A DNA stretch of 64,000 nt from Spirochaetia bacterium. GTDB taxonomy: Bacteria; Spirochaetota; Spirochaetia; Treponematales; Treponemataceae. The notes below the pieces were generated by a model, which searched no databases, was not told the origin of the DNA, and saw only the letters and a list, made by a program, of their open reading frames with translations. Of this stretch, positions 28,216-35,026 are shown piece after piece (position 1 is the stretch's first letter; every line of letters starts with the position of its first letter). The DNA is taken from positions 28,436 to 92,435 of the forward strand of contig CAAGIR010000290.1 of NCBI GenBank assembly GCA_900769975.1, written 5' to 3'. The position numbers and the translations under genes were made by a program.

Positions 28216-28224
28216 ATATTTACA

Positions 28225-28239
28225 TTGTATATATTACAA
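28225..28239 (-). promoter_or_regulatory. TTGTA-N5-TACAA element operator, copy at trbF
   Basis: Minus strand TTGTAATATATACAA, perfect half-sites, ending 9 nt upstream of the trbF -35 box. It lies between the antitoxin-like HTH gene stop and the trbF promoter. Confidence 0.55.
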
Positions 28240-28242
28240 TAT

Positions 28243-28467
28243 TTATTTATCTTCAAAAGATATGTTTATTTTCATTTCCAGAGCTTCGGCCAGACGTTTT
28301 AAAACATCCAAAGTAGGATTTGCTTTTCCATTTTCTATTCTGCTTATATCAGCTTGTATAATTCCAGTCTTTTTTGACAGTTCAACTTGAGAAATATTTC
28401 GTGCTTTTCTCGCTTCTGCAAAAGAATAATAAATATTTTTAGCGTTCAATTTCGTAGCCATTTGCAT
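28243..28467 (-). CDS. XRE-type HTH regulator, likely antitoxin of the zeta locus
   Basis: A 74-aa single-domain Cro/C1-type HTH protein: ARKARNISQVELSKKTGII then QADISRIENGKANPTLDVLKRLAEALE. Its start overlaps the end of the zeta-toxin gene by 29 nt, so the two are co-translated. Small XRE proteins next to zeta kinases act as antitoxins or autoregulators (as PezA does for PezT), though in PezAT the HTH protein is encoded first; here it is downstream. Next to it lies the trbF operator, so it might also affect transfer genes. Confidence 0.8.
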   Translation of the reverse strand: MQMATKLNAKNIYYSFAEARKARNISQVELSKKTGIIQADISRIENGKANPTLDVLKRLAEALEMKINISFEDK

Positions 28468-29197
28468 TTTTGCTTATACTTTTTTCGGGAGAAGAGATTC
28501 CAATTTTATTGTTTAATGTTTTAACAATTAACGGCTTTCCTTTATCAGTTGAATAAATTAATTCATTTTTTCCATTTTCATCCCTGAAAAATATCTCTGT
28601 CTTGTCAGCCTTTCCAGATTCACAAACAGTCTTTATGTTTTTTGCAAGATTTTCACAAACTAAATCATGATGAGTTTTGTCTGTCCAGCGAGCTTCATCT
28701 GGCATTACTTCTTTCATTTTTTCATAACGTTCCTGACAAGATTTCCAGCTAAGTTCTTTGGTACAAGTTTGAATCATTACTTGAGTTTTATAACCGTTCT
28801 CTTTCATTAAAGACAAAGTTTTTATAGGAGTAGCAGGATTACGAAATGTGCCTTCAATAACTACATTGTAATGTTCACTAACAGCCTTATTTAAAATTGC
28901 TTCCGTCATTTTACCTGCAAATGCAGCTGTATATTTTGGTGAATCTTTACCATATTTTTCTTGAAAAGATTTATAATCTGGATGAAACTTTCTAAAGTCG
29001 TCTCCAGAGATGATAATGATGTTATTGAAACAAAGTTGTGTAGCTCTTTTTATAAGACCAGATTTTCCTGCCCCAGGTTGTCCACCCAATACATAGCCTC
29101 TAGGCAACATAGCAGGTTCAATCTTATCTCCTGTTCCATCAAGAACCATTTGCCATGCAGAATCAAAACTTTTTTTTACGGCTTCATCATCATTCAT
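28439..29197 (-). CDS. Zeta-toxin family kinase
   Basis: A 252-aa protein with the zeta-toxin P-loop GGQPGAGKSG (~38-47), the substrate-binding Asp segment ISGDDFRKFHP (~65-75), and the EGTFRNP strand (~113-119). Zeta/PezT toxins phosphorylate UDP-N-acetylglucosamine and thereby block cell-wall synthesis; on mobile elements they enforce maintenance. The overlap with a 69-aa helical protein upstream (8 nt) and with the HTH protein downstream makes a three-gene locus. The C-terminal ~50 residues are polar and may be flexible. Confidence 0.88.
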   Translation of the reverse strand: MNDDEAVKKSFDSAWQMVLDGTGDKIEPAMLPRGYVLGGQPGAGKSGLIKRATQLCFNNIIIISGDDFRKFHPDYKSFQEKYGKDSPKYTAAFAGKMTEAILNKAVSEHYNVVIEGTFRNPATPIKTLSLMKENGYKTQVMIQTCTKELSWKSCQERYEKMKEVMPDEARWTDKTHHDLVCENLAKNIKTVCESGKADKTEIFFRDENGKNELIYSTDKGKPLIVKTLNNKIGISSPEKSISKNANGYEIER

Positions 29198-29399
29198 ATT
29201 TGTTATAAATCTCCTTTATTTTAGCTGCCATATTCTTAAAGTCAAAAATCTCAGGGGGATTCTTAATCAGTGCTCCATAAAAGCTATGTAACTGCACATT
29301 ATCAACATTTGAATCAGCTATTACCTCATGCTTTGCAAGGACTGCCATTGCTCCTGTTGTTAATTCCAATAAAACATCCTTTTCCATTAAAGTTGCCAT
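29190..29399 (-). CDS. Small helical protein upstream of zeta toxin, candidate epsilon-like antitoxin
   Basis: A 69-aa protein, mostly helical (KDVLLELTTGAMAVLAKHEVIAD, then VQLHSFYGALIKN, then MAAKIKEIYNKYE). It precedes the zeta gene with an 8-nt overlap, the place taken by epsilon in omega-epsilon-zeta loci. Epsilon proteins are three-helix bundles that cover the toxin active site; size and helix content fit, but the sequence similarity cannot be judged by eye. It has a good Shine-Dalgarno (GGAGG) and its own promoter with an operator-like dyad. Confidence 0.5.
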   Translation of the reverse strand: MATLMEKDVLLELTTGAMAVLAKHEVIADSNVDNVQLHSFYGALIKNPPEIFDFKNMAAKIKEIYNKYE

Positions 29400-29416
29400 A
29401 TTTACCTCCGTTTTTA

Positions 29417-29446
29417 ATTATATGTCTAAACATATATAATTGTCAA
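29417..29446 (-). promoter_or_regulatory. Toxin-antitoxin locus promoter with internal dyad
   Basis: Minus strand TTGACA (29441-29446), 18-nt spacer, TATAAT (29417-29422). The spacer and -10 box form an inverted repeat (ATTATATATGT, TTAG, ACATATAAT), a good place for autorepression by the HTH protein. Confidence 0.6.
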
Positions 29447-29474
29447 ATAATATTTATCACAATACATTTCGCCT

Positions 29475-30641
29475 TTACTCCCTGACAATTATACTTTTGT
29501 CAGAAACTTGTCGAGCAATTTTTGTTTCATTTCCAGTCTTTCTTATAGTAACATTTTTACCAACAAGATCATCTTTATGCAGTTGCCAGACTGGAACATA
29601 AACTCTCTTTTCACCAGTATTGATAATAATTGCATCATTCCAGGCTTCGTCTTTATCGAAGGTAATTACTTTTTCAACTTTTCCTCGAACAACCCCACCT
29701 GTGTAAAGTTCAAGTCCATCTGGATTCTTTGCATATTCTTCAAGATAAGTATTATAACGTCCAGCTGCTTGTAAAACATCCTTATAGTCATCACTTAATT
29801 GCCATACATTCTTTTCTTTATTCATAAATGCAAGTTTTAATTCTGATAAATAGGAAAGACGATTCGCCAATTCCATTGGCAGCTTTTCTTTATTCACTAA
29901 ACTATTATGAGATGAAGAAATAATTTTTTCATCAAGTTCAGTCCATCGTTTAGCTTTTACAAGATTCTTTCTTGCAACTTCAATCTGCTCTTTTGTGCGT
30001 TCACCAATCATCTGAGTTGCAGCGTTTGAACACATCAGTCGCATAAGCTGGATAGTATCTTTATTAAAAAAGACATCTTCACCACTTTTATCCTTACCGT
30101 TAATAACAACATGTGCATGACGATGCTCTGTATCATTATGAACCGCTGCTCGCCAGCAAAGTTTATATCCAGTCTGATTTTCAACACGTTTTATAAATGA
30201 TTCAACTAGAGTTTCAAGCTTTATATCATTGCTTTCAGGGGAGATTATACATTTAAAATTCAAAGGAACTTTGTACTTTTCATATTCTTCTTCACTCATG
30301 CCAAATAATTCAGGTTTATCTTCTACAAATTCTTTATTATACTGGGGCATATAATAATTGATGTATTTATCATGACTTTTAATTGAATTGGAATAGGACA
30401 TTTTAAATGTAACCCTCTGATTCTGCTCAGGAAATTTAAATACACTTCTCCTCTTTCCTCCTCCAGAAAGCTTAGTATAATCATTTTTCTTACTACTTGT
30501 TTTTGAATAAGTTTTCAAAAGTCTGTTCAATGTTTCCAAATCATCACGCACATAAACAGGCTTTTTGAACTTAATTTTATCTTCATCAGAGTATTTATTT
30601 TTGTTTGGTTTGTGGGAAAAAATGCCTTTATTCTTTTGCAT
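29475..30641 (-). CDS. MOB-P-type (VirD2/TraI-like) relaxase
   Basis: A ~388-aa relaxase. The diagnostic three-His motif is HNDTEHRHAHVVIN near residue 170; a Tyr-rich segment SHDKYINYYMPQY (~80-92) lies where motif I or its neighbourhood is expected. The C-terminal ~190 residues form a basic domain like the DUF3363-type tail. The relaxase nicks at oriT and pilots the strand. I place the start at 30641 because GGGAGG lies 8 nt upstream; a longer in-frame ATG at 30665 lacks one. It overlaps the preceding 81-aa gene by 14 nt. Confidence 0.85.
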   Translation of the reverse strand: MQKNKGIFSHKPNKNKYSDEDKIKFKKPVYVRDDLETLNRLLKTYSKTSSKKNDYTKLSGGGKRRSVFKFPEQNQRVTFKMSYSNSIKSHDKYINYYMPQYNKEFVEDKPELFGMSEEEYEKYKVPLNFKCIISPESNDIKLETLVESFIKRVENQTGYKLCWRAAVHNDTEHRHAHVVINGKDKSGEDVFFNKDTIQLMRLMCSNAATQMIGERTKEQIEVARKNLVKAKRWTELDEKIISSSHNSLVNKEKLPMELANRLSYLSELKLAFMNKEKNVWQLSDDYKDVLQAAGRYNTYLEEYAKNPDGLELYTGGVVRGKVEKVITFDKDEAWNDAIIINTGEKRVYVPVWQLHKDDLVGKNVTIRKTGNETKIARQVSDKSIIVRE

Positions 30642-30873
30642 AATCTTCATCCTCCCATTTGTCATTCATGCAACAATGATAGTTAACATCATTGGCTTCT
30701 GAAAAGTTATTTGCTTGATGCCAAAGAAAACAATGTCTGCGTTTTAAACAGTTAAGGCAATTTTTCATAGAGTTATATACAGTTTCATAAACATATTTTG
30801 CTTTTGAATAGTCATCAGGCATATTTGAGAATTCAATTATGTTTTCTGTATTCCACCAGTCCTCAAATTTCAT
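30628..30873 (-). CDS. Small Cys-rich protein coupled to relaxase
   Basis: An 81-aa acidic protein with the Cys/His cluster NCLNCLKRRHCFLWH (~38-52) and a second pair YHCCMN (~65-70), suitable for a zinc or iron-sulphur site. It overlaps the relaxase start and lies 11 bp after the methyltransferase gene. Position suggests a relaxosome partner, but the family is unknown. Confidence 0.55.
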   Translation of the reverse strand: MKFEDWWNTENIIEFSNMPDDYSKAKYVYETVYNSMKNCLNCLKRRHCFLWHQANNFSEANDVNYHCCMNDKWEDEDYAKE

Positions 30874-30884
30874 AACTTGTTTCC

Positions 30885-32138
30885 TTATGCCGTCATCTCA
30901 CTTAATATCTGACTGAACATTGCTTTTGCAAAGTTTGGTGGCACTGCATTTCCAATCTGCTTTACTACCTCAACTTTAGTTCCCGTAAACTTGTAGTCCT
31001 TCGGGAAACCTGTTGCAGCTGCAAGCTCATTCGGCTGGAGCATTCTGAAACCAAGCTCTATGCCGTATTCATCTGTTCCGACAAGTCCATAGCGGTCTTT
31101 TGTAGTTAATGTCGGAATAGGCTCACTGAGCGGCACTGCATGGCCGTTTCCGTAATACTGAATAAGAAGCGGCTGGACCAGACAGTGTTCCTGTTTTGTG
31201 CAGATTGTAGACAATGGCTCTGAAAGCTTTCTATTTCTCTGCTTTGCCGAGGTCTGCCCGATTCCGCAGATGAACGGTTCTACAAGTCCGTATCTGTTGG
31301 AACAGTCAAGGGTCGGTACAGGTTTTTCAAGGCTTTCTGCATTAGTCTGACCGTACAAACGAGCAATAAAAGGAACAGCTGCATCTCCCCAGAATTCACG
31401 GATTCCATATTCAATTCTTCGCAATGTCGCTGGAGCGAGAGGCTTTTTCCTTTCACTTATGAGTTTACTAGGAATACTCCAATCAATAATTTCAGCTGCA
31501 CTTCTCCAGTCAGGTAATATGAGGTCTCCGCCTTTAACATTCGTTGGCTGTGGCCAGATAACTTTCTTTCCACAATCCTTTCTTACACACTGAATAAAGA
31601 GTCTTCTTCTTGATGTGGGTGCTCCATAATCAGCAGCACATAACACACGCCAGTCCACGATGTAATTGAGAGAACGCAATCCTGCAATAAAAACATTGAA
31701 AGTTTTACCCTTACATTCCTTAATGACACGTCCTTCCGAATCAAGCGGGCCCCAGGTTTGGAATTCAGGAACATTCTCAATAATAATTCTTTTTGGCCTC
31801 AATTCCTCAGCAAAGCGCAAAACTTCCCATGCAGGACTACGCTTATCTTCAGAACGGGGCTTCTTGCCACGAGCAATTGAAAAATGCTGGCATCCAGGAC
31901 TAGCCCACATAAGATCACAACATTTAGATGCTGCCAGCGTATTAGGTTCTATATGCTGTACGTTTTCACATCTATGCTCTGCAAATGGATAGTTCTGTGA
32001 GTGAGTCTCAATCGCTCTTTCCCAATGGTTGATTGCACTCATGTTTATGTCAAAATTGTAATCATGAGCAGCTTCAATAAGGCCTGTCGATTCTCCGCCG
32101 CCACCACAAAACATGTCAACGATATTTAGTCTGTTCAT
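30885..32138 (-). CDS. Orphan C5 cytosine DNA methyltransferase
   Basis: A 417-aa Dcm-type enzyme: motif I FCGGGG (~10-15), motif IV ASPGCQHFS with the catalytic Cys (~79-87), motif VI IENVPEF (~120), motif VIII SRRRLFIQ (~180), and the C-terminal QIGNAVPPNFA (motif X). In place of the usual PPCQ it has SPGCQ, a variant also seen in phage and plasmid enzymes. No restriction nuclease gene lies nearby, so it probably protects the element from host restriction or marks it. It sits in the relaxase operon, 39 bp after a membrane-anchored coiled-coil gene. Confidence 0.92.
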   Translation of the reverse strand: MNRLNIVDMFCGGGGESTGLIEAAHDYNFDINMSAINHWERAIETHSQNYPFAEHRCENVQHIEPNTLAASKCCDLMWASPGCQHFSIARGKKPRSEDKRSPAWEVLRFAEELRPKRIIIENVPEFQTWGPLDSEGRVIKECKGKTFNVFIAGLRSLNYIVDWRVLCAADYGAPTSRRRLFIQCVRKDCGKKVIWPQPTNVKGGDLILPDWRSAAEIIDWSIPSKLISERKKPLAPATLRRIEYGIREFWGDAAVPFIARLYGQTNAESLEKPVPTLDCSNRYGLVEPFICGIGQTSAKQRNRKLSEPLSTICTKQEHCLVQPLLIQYYGNGHAVPLSEPIPTLTTKDRYGLVGTDEYGIELGFRMLQPNELAAATGFPKDYKFTGTKVEVVKQIGNAVPPNFAKAMFSQILSEMTA

Positions 32139-32177
32139 TGTTGTCTCCTTTTTTAATTTGACCTGTCATTTCTGCTG

Positions 32178-32534
32178 TCATTTGAACCCTGGATTTCTAT
32201 TTCTGAGCCTTTCATAACGTTTATTGATTTTTTTAGTCAGTTTTTCAATTCTTCGCTCGGACTTTTTGAGACGCTGCTCCAGGTCTTTCTTATTGGCGAA
32301 GGACATGAGCCGTTTATGCTCGTCAAGCTCCGTATTGGCAAGATCTTCGTCCATATAGGACATTTGCGTCTCAAAAAAGGTTTTAAGATTTTTTTCAGTG
32401 CTCAGCTCTTTCTCGAGAGTATTGATTTCTGTCATTATTGTTTTGTTGGTTGTTACTCCTGGACATATTAAGCCCAGAAAGAAACAACTGACTGATATGA
32501 CTGATATTAATAAGATATGGATTTTTTTGTTCAT
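32178..32534 (-). CDS. Membrane-anchored coiled-coil protein
   Basis: A 118-aa protein with one N-terminal hydrophobic segment (~5-27, ILLISVISVSCFFLGLICPG) that is a signal anchor or a lipoprotein-like signal, followed by a long charged helix (KELSTEKNLKTFF ... RLKKSERRIEKLTKKINK). Size and shape recall phage Rz-type spanins or entry-exclusion proteins, but no family can be assigned. It shares the minus-strand operon with the methyltransferase. Confidence 0.5.
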   Translation of the reverse strand: MNKKIHILLISVISVSCFFLGLICPGVTTNKTIMTEINTLEKELSTEKNLKTFFETQMSYMDEDLANTELDEHKRLMSFANKKDLEQRLKKSERRIEKLTKKINKRYERLRNRNPGFK

Positions 32535-32626
32535 AAGTTTTTCCTCTTTAATCTTCTCCCATTAGCTATCAATAATCTATTTCAAATTTCTCATAGATTA
32601 TTTCTTTTGAAAAATCAGAGAGTTTT

Positions 32627-32884
32627 TCATCGTCTATTCTCCCGTGAGTAAAGTTTTATCTCTTCCTGCAACTTCTCATACCATTCTTCAGCTTCTTCGA
32701 CTCTTACGAAAATACTTCCGCCATATGTTTCATCTTCCCTTGAAATATTAATGATTGAATTTCCTTCTTTCATTCCGCTGACAAGGACAAATTTGCCGTC
32801 TTTTGAGAACTGTGCTTTCACTAGTTCAGTGGTATGTTCATCAACCGAAAGCTTCCAGAAGCCGTCTACGAAATCTATGTTCAA
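32627..32884 (-). CDS. Hypothetical protein (85 aa)
   Basis: A small soluble acidic protein with an N-terminal beta-rich part (FWKLSVDEHTTELV, KDGKFVLVSGMKEG) and a C-terminal amphipathic helix (EEAEEWYEKLQEEIK). It starts with TTG at 32884, overlapping the TGA stop of the upstream membrane protein, so expression depends on coupling. No recognised family. The 92 bp after it hold no convincing gene. Confidence 0.5.
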   Translation of the reverse strand: MNIDFVDGFWKLSVDEHTTELVKAQFSKDGKFVLVSGMKEGNSIINISREDETYGGSIFVRVEEAEEWYEKLQEEIKLYSRENRR

Positions 32885-33258
32885 TTCAGTAGAAAATATT
32901 CTTTGGCCGGAACTTTTCTGACAAAATATCCCTTAAGCTCAGGATGCATACCGATAAATCTTTTGTCATAGGCTGGTATAATGATAGCCGGGTTCCTTGC
33001 GAATAGGTTCATCTTTGGCTGTGAAAACATTTCTTCATAGTACATTTGGTCAGCTTTTTCTGCTGCAATCTGTTCTGCTTTTTTTTCTTCAATATTATTT
33101 TTTAAGATTGTAAATATAGTAGCCAAAACAGCAAGCGTGACAGGCAAAATCAGTTTTTTCCAGTTTATTTCTTTTGTTCCGGCAGTCTGCCATGCATAAA
33201 TAAATAATCCTGCTACACACAAATAGCTTAAAAACCTTAAAATTTCAATTTTATTCAT
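32881..33258 (-). CDS. Small membrane protein with two N-terminal helices
   Basis: A 125-aa protein with membrane helices at ~7-23 and ~35-53 and a cytoplasmic or periplasmic tail rich in Glu/Lys/Ala then Phe/Pro. The Shine-Dalgarno AGGAGG, 7 nt before ATG, is excellent. Unknown family; by place and size it could be an entry-exclusion or mating-pair accessory protein, but nothing in the sequence proves that. Confidence 0.55.
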   Translation of the reverse strand: MNKIEILRFLSYLCVAGLFIYAWQTAGTKEINWKKLILPVTLAVLATIFTILKNNIEEKKAEQIAAEKADQMYYEEMFSQPKMNLFARNPAIIIPAYDKRFIGMHPELKGYFVRKVPAKEYFLLN

Positions 33259-33317
33259 AATTATTCCTCCTAGAACACAAATTTAATTTTCTTTTCAAGT
33301 TCTCCCTGCCTTGTAAT

Positions 33318-33401
33318 TCATCCAGATGCATTAATTTTTCTTTTCTTTGAGATAATTTTCAAAAATTCAACCAATTCTGCAGAGCTTCTAATTATAATCA
33401 C
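33318..33401 (-). CDS. Possible 27-aa peptide coupled by a GTGA overlap
   Basis: A GTG start at 33401 overlaps the TGA stop of the upstream 76-aa gene, with GGGAG 9 nt before. The product (VIIIRSSAELVEFLKIISKK and seven more residues) is a basic amphipathic helix. It would fill a 139-bp gap in an otherwise tight operon. It may be chance. Confidence 0.3.
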   Translation of the reverse strand: MIIIRSSAELVEFLKIISKKRKINASG

Positions 33402-33628
33402 TTTCTAAACTCCCTTAATATTATATTCTGCACTTTATTCTGGAAGCGCAAAAAAGTACTTTCCTTGCAATTCAGCAATTCTGGAAATGTTTCTGTTACA
33501 CAAGATATGATTAAAGCTACAATATTTGCAGTTTCCTGTTTTCGACTTTTACTTTTATAGACATTTACAGGCTTATCTCCATTTATCCAATAATTTCTAG
33601 GCAATACTTCAATATTGATATTTTCCAT
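33398..33628 (-). CDS. Hypothetical protein (76 aa)
   Basis: A 76-aa basic protein (NYWINGDKPVNVYKSKSRKQ, then a helical part IVALIISCVTETFPELLN and a basic end). No signal peptide. It follows the 199-aa gene by 3 bp within the minus-strand operon that starts at 34566. Not recognised. Confidence 0.5.
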   Translation of the reverse strand: MENINIEVLPRNYWINGDKPVNVYKSKSRKQETANIVALIISCVTETFPELLNCKESTFLRFQNKVQNIILREFRK

Positions 33629-33631
33629 AAC

Positions 33632-34231
33632 TCACCTCTCAATCTCGAGAGAAACGTTTCTCTCAAGGTTTCTTTTCGATACAATTCCGCCTCGTGAACA
33701 AAGCTGTCTATTGTACTGATAAACTTCTAACAGTTCTTCTAATTTTTGATTATGATTTATTACCCTGATACAAGGTTTCATCAGGTCATCTAATACTTTT
33801 TCGTACTGCTCTTCTGGAACTTCTTCCAAAGGTACAATCACATTATCAAAATCTTTCATTGAAATAACAGATTTTGAATCCAAAATTTTTAAAGCCTTAA
33901 ATACAGAAAATAAAGCAAGATTTTTTAATTTACTAAGAAGTTGAAGTTTTTTGTTTGAAGCAAATAAAACAAAAAATAAAAAAGGACGACAAACCTCACC
34001 ATCAATCTCAATTATCAACTCTCTTGTAAAACCTTCAAAATGACTGAAAAATATTGATGTATGATTTACATACATTTTTCTCCAGATTTCTAAAAGCAGA
34101 TTACAGATAGTTTCAAAATCAGCTTCAGAACATTCACCTAAAGAAATTTTTAATGTATATAGTTTCAGCTCGTTTTGCCTAACAAGTAACTTGATAAGGT
34201 TTTTGGTTTTCTTTCTAAAATCTTTCATCAT
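33632..34231 (-). CDS. Hypothetical protein, faintly Rep_1-like; C-terminus carries a palindrome copy
   Basis: A 199-aa protein. Residues ~20-90 (LKLYTLKISLGECSEADFET ... ELIIEIDGEVCRPFLFFVLF) recall the order of strands and helix in rolling-circle Rep_1 initiators, where a TLT strand is followed by a helix and an EVT...HPH strand, but the two metal-binding His are absent. This is an impression only. The last residues (LERNVSLEIER) are written by a variant of the 18-bp palindrome at 33647-33664. The gene overlaps the zinc-ribbon gene upstream by 4 nt. Confidence 0.45.
   Translation of the reverse strand: MMKDFRKKTKNLIKLLVRQNELKLYTLKISLGECSEADFETICNLLLEIWRKMYVNHTSIFFSHFEGFTRELIIEIDGEVCRPFLFFVLFASNKKLQLLSKLKNLALFSVFKALKILDSKSVISMKDFDNVIVPLEEVPEEQYEKVLDDLMKPCIRVINHNQKLEELLEVYQYNRQLCSRGGIVSKRNLERNVSLEIER
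33647..33664. repeat. 18-bp palindrome, variant copy inside a coding end
   Basis: GAGAGAAACGTTTCTCTC, a perfect palindrome in which both arms carry the compensating change from GAGCGAAACG. It encodes ERNVSL near the end of the 199-aa protein. Confidence 0.7.
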
Positions 34232-34566
34232 TTTCTTTTTTCCTTTTTCGAGCGAAACGTTTCGCTCTTTTTTGCCATTTCAAGTTTTAACTGTTTCTGC
34301 TGATATTTTATAAATCGAGTCACATCTGATTTTTTACACTGATGTATTGCAAGCGTAGAATAATCAATAAAAACTTTTTTCTTTTCCTGCTTTTTTATAA
34401 AAGTAGGTTTCCCACAAATCTTACAAGGTATGATTCCAGTTTCTTTTGAGGTTTTATTTTCTCTACAAAAATGCGGCTCTCCTGTTATAAAATCACAAGG
34501 AATCCATTTATCATTTTTTGAACGCTTGTAAGTTATTTCAACTCCGCAATATCTGCAATAACTCAT
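34228..34566 (-). CDS. Double zinc-ribbon protein
   Basis: A 112-aa basic protein with two Cys-based knuckles: CRYC (~4-7) with PC and FC partners (~23 and ~34), and CKIC (~48-51) with HQC (~75). These would bind one or two zinc ions. The final residues KKSETFRSKKEKRK include a copy of the palindrome read in a second frame. It is the first gene of the long minus-strand operon leading to the methyltransferase and relaxase, so it may be a regulator or oriT-binding accessory protein. Confidence 0.6.
   Translation of the reverse strand: MSYCRYCGVEITYKRSKNDKWIPCDFITGEPHFCRENKTSKETGIIPCKICGKPTFIKKQEKKKVFIDYSTLAIHQCKKSDVTRFIKYQQKQLKLEMAKKSETFRSKKEKRK
34250..34267. repeat. 18-bp palindrome inside the zinc-ribbon gene
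   Basis: GAGCGAAACGTTTCGCTC, perfect. On the minus strand it supplies the SETFRS residues close to the C-terminus. Confidence 0.8.
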
Positions 34567-34580
34567 GTACCCTCCAATTG

Positions 34581-34596
34581 AGCGAAACGTTTCGCT
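34581..34596. repeat. Palindrome copy upstream of the zinc-ribbon gene
   Basis: AGCGAAACGTTTCGCT, 14 nt upstream of the ATG at 34566 in the 5' leader, where a bound protein or RNA hairpin could block translation or transcription. Confidence 0.7.
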
Positions 34597-34654
34597 TTAC
34601 CTTAACTCAATATTATTTTTGTCAAAATATGAATATTACTACATATCTAAGAAT

Positions 34655-34683
34655 AATATACTTTTATAGTTTATTTATGTCAA
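34655..34683 (-). promoter_or_regulatory. Promoter of the 34.6-kb operon (zinc ribbon to relaxase)
   Basis: Minus strand TTGACA (34678-34683), 17-nt spacer, TATATT (34655-34660). Confidence 0.6.
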
Positions 34684-34691
34684 TATTTTCT

Positions 34692-34706
34692 TTGTATGTT
34701 TTACAA
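34692..34706 (-). promoter_or_regulatory. TTGTA-N5-TACAA element operator, 34.6-kb operon
   Basis: Minus strand TTGTAAAACATACAA, perfect half-sites, ending 8 nt upstream of the -35 box, the same offset as at the ArdC-like and (9 nt) trbF promoters. Confidence 0.6.
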
Positions 34707-34739
34707 TTTTTCTGTTTTTTGAATTATACACAAAACTCT

Positions 34740-34833
34740 GTCTACAAAGCATTTATAGAAGAAAAAAAACTCTGTCTACAAACAATACTGACCGTCTACA
34801 AAGCATATATAGTAGAAAACGGAAAAGTCTACA
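34740..34833 (+). repeat. Iteron-like direct repeats in the divergent intergenic region
   Basis: Four direct copies of GTCTACA at 34740, 34774, 34794 and 34827. The first three extend to GTCTACAAA, and two of those to GTCTACAAAGCAT with a similar tail (ATAG.AGAAAA). Spacings are 34, 20 and 33 nt. The 460-bp region 34567-35026 between the divergent zinc-ribbon and topB genes holds these, a promoter, operators and no credible gene. It is the best candidate for an origin (oriV or oriT) in the window. Confidence 0.5.
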
Positions 34834-34974
34834 TTTCTTTATCTTGCCGTAAAGGTCAGTAGAGTATTTTCTTTATTTTCATAACTTTGTTTGGAATACA
34901 ATATTTAGCTTTTTTTTCTGAATATTCTAAGAAAGACAACAATATTCATATAACTATTTCTTACTTGACTTTTA

Positions 34975-34989
34975 TTGCATTTTATACAA
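34975..34989 (+). promoter_or_regulatory. Weaker TTGTA-N5-TACAA-like site at topB
   Basis: TTGCATTTTATACAA just downstream of a TTGACT (34965-34970) that may be the topB -35 box. One half-site differs, so it may be chance. Confidence 0.3.
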
Positions 34990-35004
34990 AATAAATAGTG
35001 AACC

Positions 35005-35014
35005 GCCTGCCCAA
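35005..35014 (+). promoter_or_regulatory. GCCTGCCCAA leader box upstream of topB
   Basis: GCCTGCCCAA immediately followed by the Shine-Dalgarno AGGAGA, third copy of the box. Confidence 0.45.
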
Positions 35015-35026
35015 AGGAGATTCACA

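Noticed and set aside
30885..32138. Complete restriction-modification system
   Set aside because: Neighbouring genes show no nuclease motifs; the methyltransferase appears to be an orphan.
32535..32626. Extra small gene between the 85-aa and 118-aa genes
   Set aside because: One frame gives a protein-like string but no start codon is available after an in-frame stop.
34518..34862. A 114-aa plus-strand protein in the zinc-ribbon/topB gap
   Set aside because: It runs antisense over the zinc-ribbon start, promoter, operators and iteron-like repeats, and has no ribosome-binding site.
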